A stretch of DNA of 64,000 nt from Pontibacter ummariensis (GTDB lineage: Bacteria > Bacteroidota > Bacteroidia > Cytophagales > Hymenobacteraceae). This document shows positions 32,223 through 40,623 of this stretch, piece by piece (the first letter of the stretch is position 1; each line of letters begins with the position of its first letter). The position numbers and the translations under genes were made by a program. The notes beneath the pieces are model-generated. The model was not told where the DNA came from. It was given only the letters and a program-made list of their open reading frames with translations, and searched no databases. The DNA lies in NCBI RefSeq assembly GCF_900188175.1, contig NZ_FZOQ01000012.1, positions 1 to 64,000 of the forward strand. Direction: 5' to 3'.

Positions 32223-33398
32223 ATGATTCCTATCTATTCTCAGAAGAACAGGATAAAGCTTGTTTTTGTTATCATAGCCCTTATCATTGGTGCAGCCACT
32301 ATTACCTACACCAATATACTAGTCAGCAAGCTATCCGAGCGGGAGCAGGAGTTGGTGCAACTCTACGCCAAAGGCCTCCGCTACATGATCAATGCGCCAA
32401 GCGACGACAATATTGTATTTATTGAGGAGGAAATCCTCTCTTCCAACCACACGGTGCCTGTTATCCTGACCGATGAGAACGAAAACATACTCGACTCTAA
32501 GAACATAGATTTGCCCGAAAACATTTCACCGGAGCGCCTGAATGAGCTGCTACAGCGTGAAATAGAGAAAATGAAGGCGCAGCATGTGCCCATTGAGGTG
32601 CCTTGGGCCGAAGGGTCGGTGAACTATGTGTTCTACAAGGATTCAGCTTTGTTATCGCAGCTGCGCTTTTACCCCTACGTGCAGCTGATTGTTATCGCCT
32701 GTTTTGTTTCGATGGCTTATTTTGCCTTTAGCTATTCCCGCCGGGCAGAGCAGAACCAGGTGTGGGTAGGGCTTGCGAAAGAAACCGCCCACCAGTTGGG
32801 CACACCGCTCTCCTCTCTCATGGCCTGGTACGAGTACATCAAGGCGAGCCCTAAGTTCGACAAAGAGCCGATTATTGAGGAGCTGGGCAAGGATGTGCGG
32901 CGGCTGGAGATAATTACCGAACGTTTCTCTAACATTGGCTCCGTACCCTTGCTTCGTGATGAGAATATCTTGCAGGTAACGCAAAACGCGATCAATTACC
33001 TGCAAAACCGTATTTCGCGCAAAGTCGACTTTACCATTACCTCCACCTTTTCTCCTGATATCACGGCCAAGCTAAACGTCTCTTTGTTTGACTGGGTGAT
33101 CGAGAACATCTGCAAGAACGCGGTGGATGCGATGGAGGGGAGAGGGAGTATTAACATACAAATGGTTTTACTTGGGAAGAGCAGCATTGCGGTGGATATC
33201 ACGGACACGGGCAAGGGCATCCCCAAGAGTAAGATCGACTCGGTCTTCCTGCCAGGCTTCACAACTAAAAAGCGCGGCTGGGGGCTGGGTCTGGCACTAG
33301 CCAAGCGAATCATTGACAACTACCACGAAGGAAAGCTATTTGTAAAATGGTCAGAAGTAGGAAAGGGGACCACTTTCCGTATTGTGCTGAACAGGTAG
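32223..33398 (+). CDS. Orphan sensor histidine kinase
   Basis: A 391-residue membrane kinase. Helix 1 is at about residues 12-32, an extracytoplasmic sensor of about 110 residues follows (33-145), helix 2 is at about 148-168, then a short linker and the kinase core: H-box AKETAHQLGTPLSSL with the phospho-acceptor His near 190, N-box WVIENICKNAVDAM (about 293-306), G1 DTGKGI (about 330-335) and G2 GWGLGLALAK (about 355-364). No response regulator gene lies beside it, so its partner must be elsewhere. The sensor has no recognised PAS or Cache signature. It is divergent from hemA. Confidence 0.88.
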   Translation: MIPIYSQKNRIKLVFVIIALIIGAATITYTNILVSKLSEREQELVQLYAKGLRYMINAPSDDNIVFIEEEILSSNHTVPVILTDENENILDSKNIDLPENISPERLNELLQREIEKMKAQHVPIEVPWAEGSVNYVFYKDSALLSQLRFYPYVQLIVIACFVSMAYFAFSYSRRAEQNQVWVGLAKETAHQLGTPLSSLMAWYEYIKASPKFDKEPIIEELGKDVRRLEIITERFSNIGSVPLLRDENILQVTQNAINYLQNRISRKVDFTITSTFSPDITAKLNVSLFDWVIENICKNAVDAMEGRGSINIQMVLLGKSSIAVDITDTGKGIPKSKIDSVFLPGFTTKKRGWGLGLALAKRIIDNYHEGKLFVKWSEVGKGTTFRIVLNR

Positions 33399-33492
33399 GG
33401 AATGTGCTGAACTATGTTCTCTGTCAGCTTTTCCCGTTTTCGTTCAGTGCCCTTACCCTTTGTCTTTCATTCAGTAGTCTTCTGTTTATAAA

Positions 33493-34422
33493 ATGGTAGA
33501 AGCCGTAAAGTACGCGCCGGAGCATCAGTTGGTTTGGGATGCCTTTGTGGCAAGCTCGAAGAACGGTACTTTTCTGCTGCAGCGGGACTACCTGGACTAC
33601 CATGCAGACCGGTTTACAGACCACTCGCTGCTTTTTTACCGAAAGGGGAAGTTAATTGCCTTGCTGCCTGCCAATCAAACAGCACAGGAGGTGCAAAGCC
33701 ACGGGGGGCTGACGTACGGTGGTGTGATCAGCGACGGCCGCATGAGAACTGGTATTATGCTGGAGGTGTTCGAGGCAATGCTTGCCTACTACCAGGGGCA
33801 AGGAGTAAGGCACATAAAGTACAAAGCCATCCCACACATTTACCACCAGCTGCCATCGGAGGAGGATCTCTATGCCTTGTTTCGCTACCAGGCCGTGCTT
33901 TACAGGCGTGATGTAAACAGTGTTGTGGACATCAATAACAGATTGCCCTACAGTGTTCTGCGGAAGCGTAAACTAAAGCAGGCTCCCTTACTAGTGTTAG
34001 AGAAAAGTATGGCCTATGACAGCTTTATGCAACTAAAGCGGGAGTTGCTGCAGGAAAAATACCAAGTCATGCCGGCTCATTCGACAGCGGAAATCTTACG
34101 CCTGGCCTCCTGCTTCCCGGATAACATTAGCTTGTACACGGCAAGTGAGGTGGGGGTATTGGTTGCTGGGATAGTTATTTATGAAACCCCTACCGTTGCC
34201 CACGCCCAATACATCGGTGCCACGGCGAGAGGGCTGGATATCGGCGCCTTGGATGTACTCACCGACTGGTTACTAACAGAAGTATATGTCCATAAAAAGT
34301 ACTTCTCCTTCGGCGTGTCGACAGAGCAGCAGGGGCAGTACTTGAACGAGGGGCTGGCCCGGAACAAAGAAAGCTACGGGGGGCGCACGGTGGTACACGA
34401 CTTTTATGAACTCGCGCTCTAG
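33493..34422 (+). CDS. GNAT/FemAB-like acyltransferase fold protein
   Basis: A 309-residue protein with two tandem acetyltransferase-like halves, as in FemAB and lipid II aminoacyltransferases or GNAT_6 proteins: FLLQRDYLDYHADRFTDHSL early (about 27-46), then LIALLPAN and SHGGLTYGG (about 55-75) and a second half with LYTASEVGVLVAGIVIYET (about 216-234) and GALDVLTDWL. Related genes in Bacteroidota often sit in polysaccharide loci. The substrate is unknown. It stands alone before a bidirectional terminator. Confidence 0.75.
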   Translation: MVEAVKYAPEHQLVWDAFVASSKNGTFLLQRDYLDYHADRFTDHSLLFYRKGKLIALLPANQTAQEVQSHGGLTYGGVISDGRMRTGIMLEVFEAMLAYYQGQGVRHIKYKAIPHIYHQLPSEEDLYALFRYQAVLYRRDVNSVVDINNRLPYSVLRKRKLKQAPLLVLEKSMAYDSFMQLKRELLQEKYQVMPAHSTAEILRLASCFPDNISLYTASEVGVLVAGIVIYETPTVAHAQYIGATARGLDIGALDVLTDWLLTEVYVHKKYFSFGVSTEQQGQYLNEGLARNKESYGGRTVVHDFYELAL

Positions 34423-34428
34423 GAAGAT

Positions 34429-34470
34429 AAACAGAAAAGGCTGCCCGGTAAGAGCAGCCTTTTCTGTTTT
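34429..34470. terminator. Bidirectional intrinsic terminator
   Basis: AAACAGAAAAGGCTGC (34429-34444) pairs with GCAGCCTTTTCTGTTT (34454-34469). It separates the convergent GNAT-like and nhaC genes. Confidence 0.88.
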
Positions 34471-34479
34471 GCTATTCGT

Positions 34480-36477
34480 TTACGAAACGGCTTCTGCCGT
34501 AGTAGTGGGCACTACTTCTGCTTCATTCTTTTTGCCCAGTATCTTGATCAGCCCCCATAAGAAAGCCGCCCCTATCAGGTATACCAGTAACCAGTGCACT
34601 CCCCAACTTGATAAGTTCGTGCAGATAAGGTTTGCCACCAAAGCCACTGTAACGGCATAGGGGAGCTGGGTTTTTACGTGATCGATGTGGTTACAGCCTG
34701 AGGCCAGGGAGCTCAGGATCGTGGTGTCGGAGATCGGGGAGCAGTGGTCACCAAATACAGACCCAGCCAGCACGACGGAGATCACATTATAAATGATCGG
34801 CATGGTTTCTTCTAAACTGTAGCCCTGCAGCTGGCACACATACCAGGCAGCAGGCAGCATTAGTGGGTACAGAATGGCCATGGTACCCCAGCTGGAGCCA
34901 GTAGAAAAGGCAATAATGGCAGCCAGGAAGAAGGTAATCTCTGGCAGGAAGTGGGGGGATATATTACCAGAGAAGAGAGACGTCAGATACTCTGCTGTAT
35001 AGAGCTGTTGCGTGACCGCAGCTAAAGACCAAGCCAGTACGAGTATCAGGATAGCGGGTAGCATGGTTTTAAAGCCCACGACCAAAGACTCCATTGTCTC
35101 GGTGAGGCTCATGATGCGCTGGCTTACGGTAAGGGCGATGGCGACGATAACCCCGCTGAGCGATGCCCAGATAAGGGCAACATAAGAGTTAGAGTCGCCG
35201 ATGGTAATGGAAAGTTTGCGGAAAAAGCCGAGGGTAACATCAGCCCACACAGCAGCGTCGTAGCCGGTGTACAAAAGGCCGATCATGGTGCCGAAAATTA
35301 CGACGAGCACTGGAAGGAGGGCGTTAACGGCCCGTGTACGGGAAAGGTCTATCGGTTCGAACTCCTGCATTTCCTGTTCTTGCTTCTCCTGTCCTTTCCG
35401 ATCAAGGCTTACGGCGGTAACGGCTCCTGTAGACCGGGCGCGCACCTCTGCCCGGTGCATAGGGCCAAAGTCGCGGTTCATCAGGATCAGCATAAGCATG
35501 AACACCAATGTGAGAACCGGGTAATAAGCATACTCCAGGGAATGGAAGAAAAGGGAGTATGCCCCTTCTTCAATGCCGAGTGAGGTGGCAGCATCCTTTA
35601 TGTAGCCCAACTCAGCGCCAACCCAGGTCGTTACAAAGGCAATAGCGGCTACCGGGGCAGCGGTGCTGTCCACGAGGTAAGCCAGTTTTTCCCTGGAGAT
35701 GCGGTGCCCGTCCGTAACAGGTCGCATGGTGTTGCCCACGATCAGGGTATTAGCATAGTCGTCGAAGAAGATAGCCACGCCCAATACCCACGTAACGACC
35801 TGCGAGCTCCTGGCAGAGCGGGCATAGCGGGAGAGCAGGTTCACAACGCCAGCCATGCCGCCGTTCTTGGAGATAATGGCTACCATGCCCCCAATAAGCA
35901 TCGAAAAGAGGATAACCGACACATGGTCCCCATCCGTCAGGGCTTCCATCAGGTAGGTATCCCCAACAGCAAGCAAACCGGTGAAAATGGACGTGAAGGA
36001 AAGACCGTAGATCACAAACCCACCAACCCAGATGCCGGCGAAGAGCGCCAACAGTACTTCCCGGAAGATAAGCGCCAGTACAATAGCAATTAGCGGAGGC
36101 AGGATCGAAAGCCACATCGGGAACTCCCGGACCCCGCCAACGGCTTCTTCGTCTAATCGGTAAAGGCGGGCAAGGCTGCGGGTTTCCAGGTTTGCGGTTA
36201 CCTGAATCAATTCCGCTTCTTCTGCTAGAGAGAATATCGTTTCGCCTTCTATAAAAACAACCTCCTCCAGCTCTCCATTAACTCGGAGAGGCAAAGTGCC
36301 ACTGAACTTGACTAGATTCCCTTCTTCGGTGGTGGTATGTAGGTTAAAGGCCGTATCATTAATGGCCTGTAAGGACAGATCCTCAATGGCAGCCACATTT
36401 ATTGCCTCTTGGGCCTGTGTTTTAAGCGACAGTAGCAGGAGGAACAAAAGGCTCAGGAAGTACTTGTAGTGCTTCAT
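34480..36477 (-). CDS. NhaC-family Na+/H+ antiporter with N-terminal extracytoplasmic domain
   Basis: A 665-residue protein. It begins with a Sec signal peptide (MKHYKYFLSLLFLLLLSLKT, cleavage after TQA), then about 100 residues of beta-rich sequence (about 24-120) and only then the antiporter membrane domain of about 11 helices, starting FPMWLSILPPLIAIVLALIF. Antiporter motifs include IFFDDYANTLIVGNTMRPVT (about 238-257), TWVGAELGYI and GSVFGDHCSPISDTTILSS (about 588-606). A charged loop of about 50 residues (DRKGQEKQEQEMQEFE) splits the helices. The signal peptide plus soluble domain is an unusual addition to NhaC; its role is unknown. Confidence 0.87.
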   Translation of the reverse strand: MKHYKYFLSLLFLLLLSLKTQAQEAINVAAIEDLSLQAINDTAFNLHTTTEEGNLVKFSGTLPLRVNGELEEVVFIEGETIFSLAEEAELIQVTANLETRSLARLYRLDEEAVGGVREFPMWLSILPPLIAIVLALIFREVLLALFAGIWVGGFVIYGLSFTSIFTGLLAVGDTYLMEALTDGDHVSVILFSMLIGGMVAIISKNGGMAGVVNLLSRYARSARSSQVVTWVLGVAIFFDDYANTLIVGNTMRPVTDGHRISREKLAYLVDSTAAPVAAIAFVTTWVGAELGYIKDAATSLGIEEGAYSLFFHSLEYAYYPVLTLVFMLMLILMNRDFGPMHRAEVRARSTGAVTAVSLDRKGQEKQEQEMQEFEPIDLSRTRAVNALLPVLVVIFGTMIGLLYTGYDAAVWADVTLGFFRKLSITIGDSNSYVALIWASLSGVIVAIALTVSQRIMSLTETMESLVVGFKTMLPAILILVLAWSLAAVTQQLYTAEYLTSLFSGNISPHFLPEITFFLAAIIAFSTGSSWGTMAILYPLMLPAAWYVCQLQGYSLEETMPIIYNVISVVLAGSVFGDHCSPISDTTILSSLASGCNHIDHVKTQLPYAVTVALVANLICTNLSSWGVHWLLVYLIGAAFLWGLIKILGKKNEAEVVPTTTAEAVS

Positions 36478-36592
36478 GTAGTAAGTCGAACGGATTTTGT
36501 AATCCGTTAAATAAGTAAAAAAAAGGGAAAATCTGAAATTAGCCGAAGGAGGAGGAGCACGGAAGGCAAGTGGAGCTAGTAGCGAACAGCCT

Positions 36593-37429
36593 TTACTTGG
36601 CCCTGTTAACGATATACACTCCTGCCAATATCACGACCATTCCTACGTAATGCCACAGCTGTATCGTTTCGCCGTCCAGTACTCCCCACATCAGTGCCAC
36701 AATAGGGATGAGGTAGGTGGTGGAGCTTGCAAACAGAGTCGTGGAAATGTGGATCAGCTTGTTAAAGAGCACCAGGGCCATTGCCGTGCCGACAACGGCC
36801 AGGATGGCAATGTACATGAAAGCCTCCCAGGCACCGGGTATATGCTGTAGCTTGTACGTTACTTCGGTTGTGAAAAGGTAGCCAAGCGCAAGCGGACCCA
36901 CGAGCAGCATGGCCAGACTGGATATGATGATTGGCTTTGTGCCCTGTAAGCGGTGTTTGATAATGTTTACGCTAGCGCCATAGCAGACAGTGGCCAGCAC
37001 GATGTACAGGCCGAAGTACTTGTTGTCTAAGTCGGTGCTTCCGTTGCCGGAGAAAATGAGAACAACGGTGCCGATAAATCCTACGACAATGCCCAGCATG
37101 CGCATCCAGGTAATAGGCTGCCGAAAGAGCATGGCACCAATAAGCAAGGTGAATAGGGCCGTCAGGGAGTTCAGCACCCCTGCCAGGCCGCTGGCCAGCC
37201 GTGTTTCGGCATAGGCAAAAAGAAAGGCAGGTATAAAGTTGCCCAGCATGCCGGCGCCGGCCAGGTACTTCCATTTATCAGGGGCAACTGCCCTTAAATG
37301 CTGGATAGCAAAAGGAAGCAGCGAGAGGCAGGCGATGGCCATGCGCAGGGCGCCAACCTCCCCTGACGAAAAGACCACAAGTCCCTTTTTCATCAAGATA
37401 AAAGAAGAGCCCCAGATAAGAGTGAGCAC
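36593..37429 (-). CDS. EamA/DMT-family transporter
   Basis: Ten-helix drug/metabolite transporter of the EamA type, 278 residues from the GTG at 37429. Two EamA repeats are seen: IWGSSFILMKKGLVVFSSGE and AYAETRLASGLAGVLNSLTA in the first, GLYIVLATVCYGASVNIIKH and TTLFASSTTYLIPIVALMWG in the second. The substrate cannot be told. The GTG lies inside the first helix: the same frame continues upstream (ATLAWFLITV before LTLIWGSS) without ATG, GTG or TTG until a possible ATT at 37498-37496 (reading IKTATKPAQVKTSN), so the true start is probably upstream and may be a rare ATT codon. Confidence 0.8.
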   Translation of the reverse strand: MLTLIWGSSFILMKKGLVVFSSGEVGALRMAIACLSLLPFAIQHLRAVAPDKWKYLAGAGMLGNFIPAFLFAYAETRLASGLAGVLNSLTALFTLLIGAMLFRQPITWMRMLGIVVGFIGTVVLIFSGNGSTDLDNKYFGLYIVLATVCYGASVNIIKHRLQGTKPIIISSLAMLLVGPLALGYLFTTEVTYKLQHIPGAWEAFMYIAILAVVGTAMALVLFNKLIHISTTLFASSTTYLIPIVALMWGVLDGETIQLWHYVGMVVILAGVYIVNRAK

Positions 37430-37568
37430 AGTGATCAGGAACCAGGCAAGTGTTGCGTTTGATGTCTTTACCTGAGCGGGTTTGGTTGCTGTTTTAATGG
37501 CTATAGGATGTAATGTGTTATCAATATCGCTGCCACGGCAGTGGTAGCAAAAGCCAGGAATCAGAAAA

Positions 37569-37613
37569 CAAAGACCGTTTTCTGTATAAGCTGCAGAAAA
37601 CGGTCTTTGTTAG
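37569..37613 (-). terminator. Terminator behind dusB
   Basis: Perfect 16-bp stem CAAAGACCGTTTTCTG (37569-37584) with CAGAAAACGGTCTTTG (37594-37609), followed on the minus strand by TTTTCTG. Confidence 0.85.
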
Positions 37614-37635
37614 TGCTTTAACTTCTGAATGCAGG

Positions 37636-38625
37636 CTATGCTTCTGCGTAGCTCATGGTCTGCGCTATTTCGTGCAGCGTGTCGTAAATCTCGTTGATGT
37701 CCTCTGACTGTACTAGGCGCATACGCAGGGGCTTGAAGTGCGGTAGCCCTCTGAAGTAATTTGTATAGTGGCGGCGCATCTCGAAGATGCCCAGCTTCTC
37801 ACCCTTCCACTCCAGCGAGTGCGTGAAGTGCTGCCGGCACACTTCCACGCGCTCTTCCAAGGTCGGCCCCGCAAGCAATTCGCCGGTCTTCATGTAGTGC
37901 TTGATCTCGTTAAAGACCCAGGGATAGCCAATGCTGGCACGCCCGATCATGATGCCGTCCACGCCGTAGCGGTTGCGGTACTCCAGGGCCTTTTGTGGAG
38001 AGTCAATATCACCATTCCCAAAGATCGGGATCTTCATGCGCGGGTTGTTCTTCACCTCCGCAATCAGGCTCCAGTCGGCCTCCCCTTTGTACATCTGCAC
38101 GCGGGTGCGTCCGTGGATGCTCAAGGCCTGTATACCAATGTCCTGCAGCCTTTCAGCTGTCTCCACAATGTACTTGGTATTCTCATCCCAGCCCAGTCGG
38201 GTCTTCACCGTAACCGGCAGGTTGGTGGCTTTCACGATCTCCTCCGTCATCTTCACCATCTTCGGGATATCGCGCAACAGGGCAGCGCCGGCGCCTTTGC
38301 AGGCCACGTTCTTCACAGGGCAACCGTAATTGATGTCAATCAGGTCCGGGCCAGCCTGCGAGGAGACAATGGCCGCCTCCCGCATCGACTCGATGTCGGA
38401 GCCAAATATCTGAATGCCGATCGGGCGTTCGTAATCAAAAATGTCGAGTTTCTGTACGCTCTTGGCTGCATCGCGTATCAAACCCTCCGAAGAAATAAAC
38501 TCCGTATACATCAGATCCGCTCCGTTCGCCTTACACACCTTTCGGAAGGGCGGGTCGCTCACGTCCTCCATCGGTGCCAGTAACAGGGGGAACTCACCCA
38601 ACTCTATGTTCGCTATCTTTACCAA
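37636..38625 (-). CDS. dusB: tRNA dihydrouridine synthase
   Basis: A 329-residue FMN enzyme that reduces uridines in the D-loop of tRNA. Marks are FPLLLAPMEDVSDPPFR (about 12-28), IDINYGCPVKNVACKGAGAA with the catalytic Cys (about 95-114), PVTVKTRLGWDE, LSIHGRTRVQMYKG (about 166-179), IFGNGDIDS and GVDGIMIGRASIGYPW (about 218-233). Fits the DusB subgroup by length and order. Divergent from the CPBP gene across 53 bases with a palindromic region. Confidence 0.93.
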   Translation of the reverse strand: MVKIANIELGEFPLLLAPMEDVSDPPFRKVCKANGADLMYTEFISSEGLIRDAAKSVQKLDIFDYERPIGIQIFGSDIESMREAAIVSSQAGPDLIDINYGCPVKNVACKGAGAALLRDIPKMVKMTEEIVKATNLPVTVKTRLGWDENTKYIVETAERLQDIGIQALSIHGRTRVQMYKGEADWSLIAEVKNNPRMKIPIFGNGDIDSPQKALEYRNRYGVDGIMIGRASIGYPWVFNEIKHYMKTGELLAGPTLEERVEVCRQHFTHSLEWKGEKLGIFEMRRHYTNYFRGLPHFKPLRMRLVQSEDINEIYDTLHEIAQTMSYAEA

Positions 38626-38644
38626 GGCAAAATCTATTTTTTCG

Positions 38645-38656
38645 CGTAAATTTACG
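38645..38656. promoter_or_regulatory. Palindrome between dusB and the CPBP gene
   Basis: CGTAAATTTACG is a 12-bp perfect palindrome between the divergent starts (38625 and 38679). Read either way it gives TAAATTTA, close to a -7 box on both strands, so it may be a symmetric divergent promoter or an operator. Confidence 0.45.
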
Positions 38657-38678
38657 TCAATTAAACCTAATCTTCTGT

Positions 38679-39641
38679 ATGAAAGGTTTCATCTCCAAAG
38701 ATCTACATCCATTTTGGGTGCTGCTGCTGTTGCTTGTGTTCATGTCAGGGGGCTATTTCGTGGCCACTTTCATCTACAGCCTGCTGGTAAACTGGATCTA
38801 CGGAGTGAGCGTTTTTGAGCTGATGGATGTCGTGGCTAACCCCGCTGCCCATCCGCAGGGGCCGGCCATAATGCTCTTGCTACAGGGGGTGTTGCAGTTT
38901 TTCTCTTTTATTGTAGCCCCACTTGTCCTGCTTCGGTCTGTCAATTACGGCATCGACACGTACCTCAACTGGAAAGTGCGCCCTCTGGTGGGCCTGGTGC
39001 TGCTGAGCGGTCTGCTGATTGTCCTGATTATGCCTGCCAATTCGGTTATCATCAACTGGAACGCTGAGCTTGACTTCCCGGCTTTTATGGAGGGCTTTGA
39101 GCGCTGGGCACGGGAGCAGGAAGACCAACTAGCGGAGCTGACAAGGATGATAACCCGCTTTGAAACGGTGCCGCAGCTGCTGGTAGGCCTCTTGGTATTT
39201 GCGCTTATCCCTGCTATTGGGGAGGAGTTGGTGTTCCGGGGCATCACGCAGCGCCAGTTGTTCCGCTGGATAGGTAACACCCATGCGGCTATCTGGGTAG
39301 CTGCCATTATTTTTGGAGCTATCCATGTGCAGTTCTTCGGTTTCTTGCCCAGGGTCTTGCTTGGCGCCCTTTTCGGCTACCTGTACTTCTGGTCCGGCAG
39401 GATCAGCGTTCCCATCATGGCCCACTTCGTAAACAACGGGTTTACTGTGCTGATGCTGTATCTGCAGCAGACAGGCGCCATTGATGCAGACGTGGAAAGC
39501 ACAGAGGCGATGCCCTTGTACTCCATTGCGCTGTCCGTTGTGCTAAGTGCGGCCGTCATTTACTACCTTTATCAGCAGTTTGCAGCCCTGCCCGTTAGAG
39601 AGGAAAGCATGGCCGAGGCAGCGAACGATGAGCAAGTTTAA
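38679..39641 (+). CDS. CPBP-family intramembrane metalloprotease
   Basis: A 320-residue membrane protein with about eight helices. The active-site motif EELVFRG (EExxxR, about 185-191) is followed by a second motif with FGAIHVQFFGF (His near 213) and a third AHFVNN (His near 247), as in Rce1/CAAX-type proteases. In bacteria such proteins serve in bacteriocin immunity, protein maturation or unknown roles. The longer open frame runs into dusB; the ATG at 38679 (MKGFISKDLHPFWVLLLLL) is the natural start. It is 53 bases before cdsA. Confidence 0.88.
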   Translation: MKGFISKDLHPFWVLLLLLVFMSGGYFVATFIYSLLVNWIYGVSVFELMDVVANPAAHPQGPAIMLLLQGVLQFFSFIVAPLVLLRSVNYGIDTYLNWKVRPLVGLVLLSGLLIVLIMPANSVIINWNAELDFPAFMEGFERWAREQEDQLAELTRMITRFETVPQLLVGLLVFALIPAIGEELVFRGITQRQLFRWIGNTHAAIWVAAIIFGAIHVQFFGFLPRVLLGALFGYLYFWSGRISVPIMAHFVNNGFTVLMLYLQQTGAIDADVESTEAMPLYSIALSVVLSAAVIYYLYQQFAALPVREESMAEAANDEQV

Positions 39642-39694
39642 TTACCAATAACCCTATTCCTGCATTTGTCGCTGCGCCGACGCAGTTCCCTCGC

Positions 39695-40522
39695 ATGAGC
39701 AAAAAGATATCTACCCTCAGTAATTTAAGTCAACGGATCATTGTCGGGGTGCTGGGTGCCGCCGTTTTTATAGGAGGCATCTGCTTTAGCGAGTGGACTT
39801 ATTTCCTGCTTTTTCTGGTGCTCATGCTCTTAGGCATGGCCGAGTTCTACAAGCTGGTGGGGGTGCTGCAAGTAGCTCCGAACAAGAGCTTAGGCATGTT
39901 GTTGGGCGCTGTGTTCTTTGTGTCGATGTTCCTGGTACAGAAGGAGGTGATGCCAGAGGAAGTGCTTTACCTTTCGGTGCCGGTGTTGTTTCTGGTCTTT
40001 ATCCGGGAAATGTACCGTAAGCAGACAGTCCCGTACACAAACATTGCGTTTACTGTACTTGGTGCCATTTATGTAGGTGTTCCCTTTAGCCTGCTGCACC
40101 TCTTAGGTTACCTAGAGGGGGAGTACAGTTGGCAGCCGATCCTGGGGCTGATGCTATTGATTTGGGCCTCTGATACGGGTGCCTATATTGCAGGAAAGAA
40201 CTTCGGAAAGCACAAGCTGTTCGAGCGCATTTCGCCGGGCAAAACCTGGGAGGGCTGGGTAGGCGGTGCGCTGTTTACTGTGGCCGTGAGCTATGTGCTG
40301 TCGCTCTTGCTTATCGACCTGGAGCTGTACCAGTGGATTGGCATGGCCATTATTGTGGCCGTTTTCGGTGTACTCGGCGATCTGTCCGAATCCATGCTGA
40401 AGCGCAGCATGGGAGTGAAAGACTCAGGTACGCTTCTGCCGGGGCATGGCGGTATCCTCGATCGTTTCGATAGCCTGCTGATGGCGATTCCCTTTATTGT
40501 GGCCTTCCTGAAAATCTTCTAA
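39695..40522 (+). CDS. cdsA: Phosphatidate cytidylyltransferase
   Basis: A 275-residue integral membrane enzyme that makes CDP-diacylglycerol from phosphatidate and CTP. About eight helices; the signature near the C-terminus reads GVKDSGTLLPGHGGILDR (about 241-258), preceded by LGDLSESMLKRSMG, and SPGKTWEGWVGG (about 184-195) and WASDTGAYIAGKNFG. Start at ATG. Two genes on comes psd, so two steps of phosphatidylethanolamine synthesis are coded close together (the synthase pssA is not in the window). Confidence 0.94.
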   Translation: MSKKISTLSNLSQRIIVGVLGAAVFIGGICFSEWTYFLLFLVLMLLGMAEFYKLVGVLQVAPNKSLGMLLGAVFFVSMFLVQKEVMPEEVLYLSVPVLFLVFIREMYRKQTVPYTNIAFTVLGAIYVGVPFSLLHLLGYLEGEYSWQPILGLMLLIWASDTGAYIAGKNFGKHKLFERISPGKTWEGWVGGALFTVAVSYVLSLLLIDLELYQWIGMAIIVAVFGVLGDLSESMLKRSMGVKDSGTLLPGHGGILDRFDSLLMAIPFIVAFLKIF

Positions 40523-40623
40523 AAAAATTGCGTAGTGCCTCTAGGAGGTTGAGGTTAATATTCTCAACTTTGCCGCGGAATTAATAACTGATTGATTACT
40601 CACCACTAATTTTCTAATAGTAG

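Noticed and set aside
37240..37475. Plus-strand frames opposite the EamA gene
   Set aside because: Antisense shadows with no signal, promoter or family.
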